Shown here: positions 6,822-12,751 of the stretch, one piece after another
Position numbering within the stretch: position 1 is the first letter of the stretch
Layout: the number at the start of each line of letters is the position of its first letter
Assembly: GCA_017889745.1 (NCBI GenBank)
Contig: JAGGAG010000159.1
Span: forward strand, 1-12,751
Direction of reading: 5' to 3'
DNA length: 12,751 bases
DNA from: Gemmatimonadota bacterium
GTDB taxonomy: Bacteria; Gemmatimonadota; Gemmatimonadetes; Gemmatimonadales; GWC2-71-9
Position numbers and translations under genes: made by a program
The notes under the pieces: generated by a model
Database searches by the model: none
What the model was told of the DNA's origin: nothing
Seen by the model: only the letters and a program-made list of their open reading frames with translations

Positions 6822-6828
6822 GAGGAGG
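6822..6828 (+). promoter_or_regulatory. Shine-Dalgarno deciding the ferredoxin start
   Basis: GAGGAGG at 6822-6828 is the best ribosome-binding sequence in this part of the window. It lies 11 bases before ATG 6840 and only two before the in-frame TTG at 6831, so ATG 6840 is preferred. Confidence 0.55.
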
Positions 6829-6839
6829 CTTTGCGCCGC

Positions 6840-7323
6840 ATGGAGTTTCGGGGTGACCGGCGGGATGCACTGAAGTCCGTCTTCGAGCAGTGGGTGCAGC
6901 GCGTCATGGAGGCGACCGAGCAGCGCATGGTGCCGCAGCGCTACCTCCGCCCGCCCGGCGCGCTGCCCGAGCTCGGGTTTCTCGCGGCCTGCACGCGGTG
7001 TGGCGACTGCATTCCCGTGTGCCCGGTGCGGGCCATCGTGCGCGCGCCGACGGAAGCGGGGCTCGCCGCCGGCACGCCGTACCTCAACGTGCAGGTGCAG
7101 GCCTGCATCGCCTGCCCGGACATGCCCTGCGCCAGGGTGTGCCCGACCGAGGCCCTCTCCGCAGGTGTGCGTGAAGGCCTGCCCCGTCGGTGAGCGCGCC
7201 CTGGCCACGGACGCGGATGGGCATCCCGTGCTCAAGCTCGAGGGGTGCGTCGGGTGCGGCAGCTGTGTGAAGGCCTGCATCACGTCCCCATCGTCGTTCG
7301 TGTTCCGGCCTGCGGCAGGGTGA
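6840..7323 (+). pseudogene. NapG/MauM-like multi-cluster 4Fe-4S ferredoxin, broken by deletion and frame change
   Basis: Electron-transfer ferredoxin of the MauM/NapG type, without a Tat signal, so probably cytoplasmic. The first frame holds two intact cluster motifs: Cys51-54-57-61 (CTRCGDCIPVCP) and Cys89-92-97-101 (CIACPDMPCARVCP). After CPTEALS (residue 107) it runs into unrelated sequence and stops at 7191-7193. A second frame to 7323 gives CVKACPVG (Cys codons 7168 and 7180) and a complete motif CVGCGSCVKAC (codons 7246, 7255, 7264, 7276). In the family, some 25-30 residues carrying the first two Cys of cluster three normally lie between these parts and are absent here. A deletion of roughly 75-90 bases, not divisible by three, near 7160-7168 explains both facts. 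It may be real decay or an assembly gap. No nitrate reductase genes are nearby, so its partner is unknown. Confidence 0.8.
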
Positions 7324-7341
7324 TATTTTCGGTCTTTCCCC

Positions 7342-7347
7342 AGAGGA
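7342..7347 (+). promoter_or_regulatory. Shine-Dalgarno of the nucleotidyltransferase gene
   Basis: AGAGGA at 7342-7347 lies nine bases before ATG 7357 and fixes that start. The short AT-rich run TGATATTTTC at 7321-7330, just upstream, could hold a -10 element for the operon, but no convincing -35 box is visible. Confidence 0.55.
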
Positions 7348-7356
7348 ATCGCCAGC

Positions 7357-8337
7357 ATGCAAGTGATCATTCCGCTCGCCGGCAAGGGCACGCGCCTGCG
7401 CCCGCACACCCATCTCGTGCCGAAGCCGATGCTCAAGGTCGCGGGGAGACCGGTGATGGACTGGGTGATGGACCGGCTCGAGGGGCTCAAGATCAGTGAA
7501 CTGATCTTCATCACCGGCCACCTCAAGGACCAGGTCGAGGCGTACAGCAGCACCCGCTACGGCTATCCCGCGCGCTACATCGAGCAGAAGGTGCAGGACG
7601 GCACGGCGGGCGCGATCAACCTGGCCCGGCCGTACGTCACCGGGCCGGTGCTGATCATCTTCGTCGACACGGTGTTCGAGGCCGACCTCACGCTCATCAA
7701 CCGCACCGATGCCGACGGGATCATCTGGGCCAAGGAGGTGGAGGACTACCAGCGCTTCGGGGTCGTGGTCACCGACGCCGAGGGGTACATGACCCGGATC
7801 ATCGAGAAGCCGAAGGAGCCGATCTCCAGGCTCGCGAACATCGGCCTCTACTACATCAAGGCGGTGGACACGCTGTGGCAGGGCATCGACCACGTGCTCG
7901 CGTCGCCCGCGAACAAGGGCGAGTACTACCTCACCGACGCCTTCCAGTTCATGATCGAGAAGGGCAAGCGGATCCTGGCCGCCGAGGTGGGCGGCTGGTA
8001 CGACTGCGGCAAGCTGGACACCCTGCTCGAGACCAACGAGATCCTGCTGCGGAAGGGCGCGGCGCGGCGGCCGACCGTGCCGGCGGGCGTGGACGTCATC
8101 GAGCCGGTGTACATCGAGGACGGGGTGCGCATCGAGCGCAGCGTCATCGGCCCGAACGTGAGTATCGAGGCGGGCACGGTCATCACCGACAGCGCCGTGG
8201 CCAACATGATCATCGGACGGGACGCGCGCCTGTCCGACGTGCGGGTCAACGGCGGGATGCTGGGAAACCGGGTGATCCTGGACCACTTCGAGGGGAGTGC
8301 CAGCCTTGGTGACGACTCCGAGATCTCCGGGCGTTGA
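7357..8337 (+). CDS. Sugar-1-phosphate nucleotidyltransferase (RmlA/GlmU-like) with C-terminal left-handed beta-helix
   Basis: Predicted to join a sugar-1-phosphate to a nucleoside triphosphate, giving an NDP-sugar for surface polysaccharide or glycosylation. The 326-residue product begins with the nucleotide-binding signature LAGKGTRLRPHT (7-18) with Arg13, then Lys23 in PKPM. GTAGA at 82-86 corresponds to the usual GTAxA. Asp104 in FVDTVF is the likely first metal ligand (often FGDN in relatives), EKP lies at 150-152, and Asp216 in WYDCGK is the second metal ligand. From about 247 the repeats VYIEDGVRIERSVIGPNVSI and onward form a hexapeptide left-handed beta-helix, as in long RmlA-like and GlmU-like enzymes. 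The sugar and nucleotide cannot be told. A good Shine-Dalgarno precedes it. It overlaps the next gene and probably opens the operon. Confidence 0.88.
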   Translation: MQVIIPLAGKGTRLRPHTHLVPKPMLKVAGRPVMDWVMDRLEGLKISELIFITGHLKDQVEAYSSTRYGYPARYIEQKVQDGTAGAINLARPYVTGPVLIIFVDTVFEADLTLINRTDADGIIWAKEVEDYQRFGVVVTDAEGYMTRIIEKPKEPISRLANIGLYYIKAVDTLWQGIDHVLASPANKGEYYLTDAFQFMIEKGKRILAAEVGGWYDCGKLDTLLETNEILLRKGAARRPTVPAGVDVIEPVYIEDGVRIERSVIGPNVSIEAGTVITDSAVANMIIGRDARLSDVRVNGGMLGNRVILDHFEGSASLGDDSEISGR

Positions 8338-9826
8338 ACCGGTGAGCGCCGTCGACGAACTCTGCCGGTCCTACTTCGACGTCCGGTGGCACTTCGACCC
8401 GGCGGCGGCCAGTGCCGCCGGCCGCACGGCGCAGGATGGCCGCCTCGGCCGCTTCGACGCCGATTCGGTGCGGGAGCACCTGGCGGCGGTGCGCTCGCTC
8501 GCGGGTGCCGCCGAAGAACTGGAAGTGGAGGACTACCAGGAGGAGATCGACCGCACCGCGCTGCTGGACGACATGCGGGTGCTCGGCTTCCGCTTCGACT
8601 ACGAGGAGCCGCACCGGCGCAATCCCGCGTTCTGGCTCCGGCACCTGCGCGACGCCTTCCTGTCGGTGCTGGGCCGCCCCGACGATGCCGCCGCGGCCGG
8701 CGTGGTGGCGGAGCGGCTGCGCGACATTCCGTCCTTCCTCGACGCGGCGGTCAATACGCTCGACCGGCCCGCGGGCATCTTCACCGACACGGCGCTCTCG
8801 ATGCTGGGCGGCACCGGCGAGGTCCTGGTGGAAGCGACGCGGCGATACAGCCTCCTCGCGCCCGAGCTCAAGGAGAGCCTCGACGCCGGCACGGTGGCCG
8901 CGCTGTCGGCGCTCAAGTCGTTCGGGGTAGCGCTCGGCCAGCGGGTGGCGCCCAGCCCCGATCCGCACGCCTTCGCGGCGGGCGAGGAGGAGTACGAGCG
9001 GAGGCTCCGCTTCGAGCATGCCCTGCTGGCCAGCGCACAGGAGCTCTGGCGCTACGGCTTGCACCTGCGTGACGAGCTCGAGGCGCAGCTGGCGGCGCTC
9101 TCGCGCCGCCTCGACCCCTCGCGGCCCTGGCGCGACGTGGCCGAGCGCCTGCTCGGCGAGGCACCCGACCCCTCGGCGCGCGCGGCCTTCTTCGATGATG
9201 AGATGGCACGCGCGGTGGCGTTCATCGAGTCCCGCGCGCTGGTGACATTGCCCGACGAGCCAGGGCAGCTGCTGCTGTCGGGCGATCGGTGGGAGCATGC
9301 CACGCACCGGATCCCGGTCGTCGTGGCGCACGAGGTGTGGCCCGGCCGGCACCTGCACGCCGCGCAGGCCCGGCGGCTCGGCTCCGAGGTGCGCCGCCAG
9401 CTCGCCTCCACGCTCACCGTGAGCGGCTGGGCGCTGTATGCGCAGGACCTGATGGCCGAGGAGGGCTACTACAAGAGCCTGGAAACCCGCCTCATGCACC
9501 TCGTCGGCCTGCTGAAGCATGCGGTGCAGGTCGACGTCGACATCGGGCTCCACACCCGGGGGATGACGCCGCAGGAGGCGATCGACGAACTGGTGAAGCG
9601 CGTCCCCATCGAGCGCCGCCAGGCAGAGGCGGAGGTGCGCGGGTATTGCGAGGCCCCGGCGCAGGCGCTCTGCCACGCGGTCGGGCGCCGCGCGCTCAAC
9701 GAGCTGCGCGACGCGGCGCAGGCCCAGCGGGGCGCGGCCTTCTCGATGCGCGGGTTCCATGACGAAGTGCTGTCGTACGGCGGGCTGCCGGTGTCCCTCA
9801 TTCGCTGGGGAATGGGCATCGACTGA
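8309..9826 (+). CDS. DUF885-family protein (putative metallopeptidase-like, altered active site)
   Basis: About 505 residues, mostly helical, with no signal peptide, so cytoplasmic. DUF885 proteins normally carry HExxPGHH and, further on, EGWALYxE, thought to build a metallopeptidase-type metal site. Here the motifs read HEVWPGRH at 341-348 and SGWALYAQD at 372-380: the seventh position of the first is Arg347 instead of His, and both Glu of the second are replaced, by Ser372 and Gln379. His348 and His350 might substitute. The start is uncertain: GTG 8309 has AGGGGAG at 8291-8297 at usable distance; GTG 8297 is too close to it, and GTG 8342, just after the preceding stop, has no ribosome site. 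The first two overlap the nucleotidyltransferase gene. Function is not known beyond the family. Confidence 0.8.
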   Translation: MTTPRSPGVEPVSAVDELCRSYFDVRWHFDPAAASAAGRTAQDGRLGRFDADSVREHLAAVRSLAGAAEELEVEDYQEEIDRTALLDDMRVLGFRFDYEEPHRRNPAFWLRHLRDAFLSVLGRPDDAAAAGVVAERLRDIPSFLDAAVNTLDRPAGIFTDTALSMLGGTGEVLVEATRRYSLLAPELKESLDAGTVAALSALKSFGVALGQRVAPSPDPHAFAAGEEEYERRLRFEHALLASAQELWRYGLHLRDELEAQLAALSRRLDPSRPWRDVAERLLGEAPDPSARAAFFDDEMARAVAFIESRALVTLPDEPGQLLLSGDRWEHATHRIPVVVAHEVWPGRHLHAAQARRLGSEVRRQLASTLTVSGWALYAQDLMAEEGYYKSLETRLMHLVGLLKHAVQVDVDIGLHTRGMTPQEAIDELVKRVPIERRQAEAEVRGYCEAPAQALCHAVGRRALNELRDAAQAQRGAAFSMRGFHDEVLSYGGLPVSLIRWGMGID

Positions 9827-9829
9827 CGC

Positions 9830-11026
9830 ATGACATCACCTGCCTCCCCGGCGCCCGCCCGCACCGACTCCATCCCTCCCACCGTCGTCGGCCTCTCGTT
9901 CGTGTCCCTGTGGAACGATGTCGCGAGCGAGATGGTGTACCCGCTGCTGCCCAACTTCATCGTCCGCACGCTCGGCGGTGGCGCCGCCATGCTCGGCGTG
10001 CTGGACGGCGCGGCGGAACTGACCGGCGCGGCAGTCAAGTGGGTCAGCGGACGGCTTGCGGATCGGCCCGGCCTCCGCGGGCCGCTCATTCTCGGCGGCT
10101 ATGCCACGGCGGTACTGGTGCGGCCGCTCAGCGCCATCGCGTCGGCCGCCGGGCAGGTGGTGGGGTTCCGGGTCATCGATCGCATCGGCAAGGGCCTGCG
10201 CACCGCGCCGAGAGACGCGATGATCGCCGAGGTCACGCCGCTCTACATGCGGGGGCGTGCCTTCGGCTTCCACCGGGCGCTGGATCATCTGGGGGCGCTG
10301 GTCGGCTCCCTCCTGGCGTGGGCGCTGCTCGCGCACGGCGTCGGGGTGCGGCAGGTCATCGGCTGGAGCGTGGTGCCGGGCATCCTGGCCCTGCTCACCC
10401 TGACCCTGGTGCTCCGCTCCACGCGGCGGGTCGCCCCGAACCCGGTCGCTCACGCCGATTCTTCGCCCCCGGTGCAACCCCCTACATTCTGGCCTGCGGT
10501 GCTGGCGCTGTCGCTGCTGGCGCTCGCGCGGTTGCCGGAGGCGCTGCTGCTGCTGCGGGTGCAGGATCTCGGCGTGGCGGCCGCCACCATTCCCCTGCTG
10601 TGGGGCGGACTGCACGTGGTCCGCAGCGCCGGCTCCTATCCGGGGGGCTGGCTGTCGGATCACCTGGGCCCGCGTGCGATCGTCGCGGCCGGCGGCCTGC
10701 TCTTCGCCTCGGTGGCGATGCTGCTGTCGCGGAGCCTGGGAGCCACCGGGGCGGCCCTGGTGTTCCTCATGCTGGGCGGCGTCGCGGGGCTCAGCGAGCC
10801 CGCCGAGCGCGCGCTCGTCGCGAAGCTGTCGCCCCGACGGATGGGAAGCGGGTTCGGTGCGTTCAACGCGATCACGGGCCTCGCGGCGCTGCCCGCCGCC
10901 GGGCTGTTCGGGCTCGCCTACCAGTACCTCGGCGGGTCGAAGGCCCTGATCGCGTCTGGTATCCTGACAATTGTGGCCGTGGGTTGGTGGCTGCTCGTCA
11001 TCGGCAAGGAGAAGACGGAATCATGA
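9830..11026 (+). CDS. Major facilitator superfamily transporter
   Basis: The 398-residue product has the hydrophobic pattern of a 12-helix MFS permease with a hydrophilic central linker at about 200-215 (RVAPNPVAHADSSPPVQPP). Between helices 4 and 5 lies DRIGKGLRTAPRDAMIAE (117-134), followed by RGRAFGFHRALDHLGALVG (141-159). This is the characteristic signature of an uncharacterised MFS branch common in environmental bacteria. An early WNDVASEMVYPLLP (28-41) is also typical of it. It starts four bases after the DUF885 stop and overlaps the next gene by the ATGA quartet, so it is part of the same operon. Substrate cannot be inferred; neighbours give no specific hint. Confidence 0.9.
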   Translation: MTSPASPAPARTDSIPPTVVGLSFVSLWNDVASEMVYPLLPNFIVRTLGGGAAMLGVLDGAAELTGAAVKWVSGRLADRPGLRGPLILGGYATAVLVRPLSAIASAAGQVVGFRVIDRIGKGLRTAPRDAMIAEVTPLYMRGRAFGFHRALDHLGALVGSLLAWALLAHGVGVRQVIGWSVVPGILALLTLTLVLRSTRRVAPNPVAHADSSPPVQPPTFWPAVLALSLLALARLPEALLLLRVQDLGVAAATIPLLWGGLHVVRSAGSYPGGWLSDHLGPRAIVAAGGLLFASVAMLLSRSLGATGAALVFLMLGGVAGLSEPAERALVAKLSPRRMGSGFGAFNAITGLAALPAAGLFGLAYQYLGGSKALIASGILTIVAVGWWLLVIGKEKTES

Positions 11027-11913
11027 AATGGCGCGGGTCACTGGTGACGGGGCTGGCGATCGCAGCGGCGGCGCCGCTGCATGCCCAGGTGCAGGTGCGG
11101 CTGGCCGACTCGGTGCGGGCCACCTACTCCGAGCTGCACGATGGCCTCAAGATGGGATCGGCATCGGCCGATACCGTGGCGCGCGTCATGGGACTGTCCA
11201 ACCCGGCCGCCCTGTGGCGGACGTCAGGGCAGGCGCTGGCCGGCAAGGTGCCATGGAACGACGGGTTGCTGGCGCTGACCCGCCTTGCCGAGCTGCAGAA
11301 GCCGGCCTATGCCGACAGCGCGGACCAGCTCATGCAGCGCATTATGGACGGAGGCGTGAAGGGACCACCCGGCATCGATCCCGGTGACCTCATCGAGCCG
11401 CTGCGTGCCGTGGTGCTCCAGGTGGAGCGGGCGAAGGTGGGTGATGCGGCGATGCGCGCGCGGATCCTCGATGCGGTGCCGGGCGGGAAGTACGGCCTGG
11501 CGGACGCGTGGACGCTGGGGCGGCTGGGCGGCGGCACATCGGACACCCTGATGACGCTGTTCAGCACCGCGCCCGACGAGAACCTGAAGGTGCGCTACCT
11601 GACGCTGCTCAGCTTCAGCGATGATCCGGTTGCCACTCCGTTCCTTGCCGCGATCTACGAATCACCCGACAGCGCCGGCATCCCGCCGCGCGCCGCCACC
11701 CGGGCGTCGGATGCGCTGCTGTGGATCGGCACGAAGCAGAGCCTCGAGGCGCTCGCCGCCGCGCGCGACATCGCGCGGCAGCGGGGGATCTACGACGCGG
11801 CGACCCTCTCCCGGGGCGGTTACACCTTCCTGGAGAACGACAGCTCGGCGGTCATTTCGCGCACGGGCAGGTGGCTGACGGACTGGATCGGGACGCTGAA
11901 GGCGTGGCCGTGA
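11023..11913 (+). CDS. Secreted or periplasmic helical protein of unknown function (HEAT-like)
   Basis: Not recognised as a named family. The start ATG 11023 overlaps the MFS stop (ATGA), with AAGGAG at 11006-11011 as ribosome site. Of 296 residues, the first 21 form a clear signal peptide: MKWRG, a hydrophobic Ala/Leu core, then LHA before Gln22. The mature part is rich in Ala, Leu and Asp and looks like a chain of amphipathic helices. Residues about 190-250 (DENLKVRYLTLLSF, then DPVATPFLAAIYES, then ATRASDALLWIGTKQSLEAL) resemble HEAT-type repeats. There are no cysteines or catalytic motifs that I can see, and no lipobox. It is the last gene of the 7357-11913 operon, so it may be exported and work near the transporter, but this is only context. 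Confidence 0.75.
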   Translation: MKWRGSLVTGLAIAAAAPLHAQVQVRLADSVRATYSELHDGLKMGSASADTVARVMGLSNPAALWRTSGQALAGKVPWNDGLLALTRLAELQKPAYADSADQLMQRIMDGGVKGPPGIDPGDLIEPLRAVVLQVERAKVGDAAMRARILDAVPGGKYGLADAWTLGRLGGGTSDTLMTLFSTAPDENLKVRYLTLLSFSDDPVATPFLAAIYESPDSAGIPPRAATRASDALLWIGTKQSLEALAAARDIARQRGIYDAATLSRGGYTFLENDSSAVISRTGRWLTDWIGTLKAWP

Positions 11914-11917
11914 CAGC

Positions 11918-11952
11918 GTAAGCGGTGAGCAGTGAGTGGCAAGTGGTGAGCG
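11918..11952 (+). repeat. Degenerate heptanucleotide tandem repeat, five units
   Basis: Five consecutive 7-nt units follow the operon's last stop: GTAAGCG, GTGAGCA, GTGAGTG, GCAAGTG and GTGAGCG. Every unit starts with G, has A at position 4 and G at position 5, and differs from GTGAGYG by at most two bases. The array begins four bases after the stop codon and runs into the foot of the terminator stem. It resembles in unit length the repeats at 511-545, 5002-5015 and 12705-12725. Confidence 0.75.
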
Positions 11953-11972
11953 GGGGCTTCGGCCCCCGTTTT
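11951..11972 (+). terminator. Rho-independent terminator with cUUCGg tetraloop
   Basis: A 7-bp all G-C stem, CGGGGGC at 11951-11957 with GCCCCCG at 11962-11968, closes the very stable TTCG loop and is followed by TTTT. It ends the 7357-11913 operon. The convergent DUF502 gene ends right at its T tract. On the minus strand no T run follows the stem, so for that strand it is a weak terminator at best. Confidence 0.85.
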
Positions 11973-12532
11973 CACGTTCCGTGCGAGATGCCGCCGGAGA
12001 CGATGAAGGCGAGCACGTCGGACGGCTTGGCGTCGAGCCGGGTCACGCGATCCGCCGGCACCACGATGGTCTGTCCCGCGAAGTTGTAGGACTGCGGCAA
12101 GTAGACGGCGACGTGATCGGGCAGCGCGAACTCGCTGAGCTCCGGCTGGGTCAGGAATCCCATCACGCTCACGCCGGTGCCGGGGGCCAATTCCACCATC
12201 ACGGGGATGGTAAAGCGCTTCTGGTCGCCCACGAAGGCACCGAACACGTCGCGCAGGGCGGTGTAGAGCAGCCGCACGAAGGGGAGCCGGGCAAAGACCC
12301 GGTCCACCATGCCGACGGCGCCCCGCGCCACCACGGTGGAGGTGACGAAGCCCAGCAGCGTCACGAGTGCGACCGTCACGAGGAAGCCGACGCCCGGAAT
12401 CGGGATGCGCAGCCAGCCGTCCACGAAGCGGAAGGCGAGCACGCACAGGTACACCGTGAGCGCCACGGGCCCGAGCACGATGAGGCCGTTGAGGAAGCTG
12501 CGGAGCAGGGTGCGCGAGAATTGTGATGGCAT
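11972..12532 (-). CDS. DUF502 family membrane protein
   Basis: The 186-residue product has two membrane helices, about 13-36 and 48-70, joined by a short Pro/Gly-rich loop (RIPIPGVGF). A soluble C-terminal domain with family features follows: RLPFVRLLYTALRDVFGAF, then KRFTIPVMVELAPGTGVSVMGFLT, then a GxxxVVPADRV-like segment and a final SGG. DUF502 occurs across bacteria and in plants, where it includes the COV1 (continuous vascular ring) proteins. The biochemical role is unknown. Its ATG shares one base with the TGA of the upstream YbdD-like gene (TGATG), which suggests coupled translation. Confidence 0.88.
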   Translation of the reverse strand: MPSQFSRTLLRSFLNGLIVLGPVALTVYLCVLAFRFVDGWLRIPIPGVGFLVTVALVTLLGFVTSTVVARGAVGMVDRVFARLPFVRLLYTALRDVFGAFVGDQKRFTIPVMVELAPGTGVSVMGFLTQPELSEFALPDHVAVYLPQSYNFAGQTIVVPADRVTRLDAKPSDVLAFIVSGGISHGT

Positions 12533-12729
12533 CAGCAGCAGCGGTTGGGGCCATCGGCGTACCGGGCCCGGAGGTATTCGGCGAAGTATTCCCGCTCGCC
12601 GAGCGGCGGCCGATCAGGATGGCAGCGGCGGGCGTGCGCGAGGTATGCGCGATAGTCGGGCATGCCGGCTACCTGGCGGATGACGCGTTCCAGCCTTCGC
12701 AGCAGGGTCGAGGGTCGTGGGTCGTGCAC
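12532..12729 (-). CDS. YbdD/YjiX-family small protein (DUF466), CstA-associated
   Basis: A small soluble protein with the family pattern VAGMPDYRAYLAHARRCHPDRP and the hallmark end RYADGPNRCC. Its E. coli relatives YbdD and YjiX are encoded directly after the peptide/pyruvate transporters CstA and BtsT, so a CstA-like gene is expected just beyond the right edge on this strand. From GTG 12729 the product has 65 residues, the usual family length. An in-frame ATG at 12750, one base from the window edge, would add seven residues. Neither start has a good ribosome site. The first codons (HDPRPST) are made by a heptamer tandem repeat, so the exact N-terminus is uncertain. Confidence 0.85.
   Translation of the reverse strand: MHDPRPSTLLRRLERVIRQVAGMPDYRAYLAHARRCHPDRPPLGEREYFAEYLRARYADGPNRCC
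12705..12725 (+). repeat. Heptanucleotide tandem repeat at the 5' end of the YbdD-like gene
   Basis: Three units on the plus strand: GGGTCGA, GGGTCGT and GGGTCGT; the last two are identical. On the minus strand they lie between the possible start codons (12750 or 12729) and the conserved domain, so gain or loss of one unit would shift the frame of everything after it if either of those starts is used. Confidence 0.75.
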
Positions 12730-12751
12730 CGCGCCGCGACTATCCCGCATA

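Noticed and set aside
7171..7278. 12-bp direct repeat GTGAAGGCCTGC at 7171 and 7267 as a recombination or attachment site
   Set aside because: Both copies encode the same ferredoxin motif VKAC in the same frame, so it reflects repeated cluster motifs. The distance of 96 bases does not explain the frame change.
5862..7553. A 563-codon open frame on the minus strand across the peptidase, ferredoxin and nucleotidyltransferase genes
   Set aside because: It runs antisense through three genes with clear family motifs, is rich in Arg, His and Pro, and has no recognisable domain. It is a by-product of high GC content.
8246..9760. A 504-codon minus-strand open frame opposite the DUF885 gene
   Set aside because: Composition is that of an antisense shadow, with no motifs, while the plus-strand frame has DUF885 signatures and operon spacing.
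10964..10985. Promoter-like TATCCT and TTGTGG sequences near the end of the MFS gene
   Set aside because: They lie inside coding sequence, have no properly spaced partner box, and the next gene overlaps the MFS stop, so a separate promoter is not needed.
1..12751. tRNA, rRNA, CRISPR array, transposase, integrase or toxin-antitoxin genes
   Set aside because: I looked for these by eye on both strands and found none; the intergenic regions are short and hold only the elements listed.

Overview
This is a GC-rich bacterial window with densely packed genes. It suggests a diderm (Gram-negative-type) bacterium: one encoded protein ends in what looks like an outer-membrane beta-barrel with a terminal Phe. 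Gene content and protein style (M1 peptidase with barrel, DUF885 protein, soluble NapG-like ferredoxin, weak Shine-Dalgarno sites) would fit Gemmatimonadota or a relative. That placement is inference; there is no rRNA or other decisive marker here.

Layout. (1) 1-2100, plus strand: the membrane and stalk part of the F-type ATP synthase, atpB (3' part only), atpE, atpF and atpH, closed by a strong intrinsic terminator at 2129-2168. The alpha, gamma, beta and epsilon genes do not follow, so the operon is split. (2) 2111-3531, minus strand: an Lrp/AsnC regulator coupled by a one-base overlap to a YedA-like EamA exporter, transcribed from an AT-rich divergent region. (3) 3719-6782, plus: a large secreted M1 metallopeptidase joined to a C-terminal beta-barrel, broken by a frameshift that coincides exactly with a 7-bp tandem duplication. 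(4) 6840-7323, plus: a NapG/MauM-like ferredoxin, broken by an apparent internal deletion and frame change. (5) 7357-11913, plus: a tightly packed operon of a sugar-phosphate nucleotidyltransferase, a DUF885 protein with altered active-site residues, an MFS transporter and a secreted helical protein, ended by a cUUCGg-loop terminator. (6) 11972 to the right edge, minus: a DUF502 membrane protein coupled to a YbdD/YjiX-type small protein, probably downstream of a CstA-like carbon-starvation or pyruvate transporter outside the window.

How the parts relate. The ATP synthase genes build the proton channel, c-ring, peripheral stalk and OSCP. The regulator probably controls its exporter. The 7357-11913 genes are co-transcribed by spacing and overlap, but their joint task is not evident. 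The most unusual signal is a set of degenerate heptanucleotide tandem repeats at four places (511-545, 5002-5015, 11918-11952, 12705-12725). Two lie in or beside coding sequence, and one accounts for the peptidase frameshift. No tRNA, rRNA, CRISPR array, insertion sequence or prophage gene was seen. No stretch over 300 bases lacks a gene; the longest spacer is 508-729.
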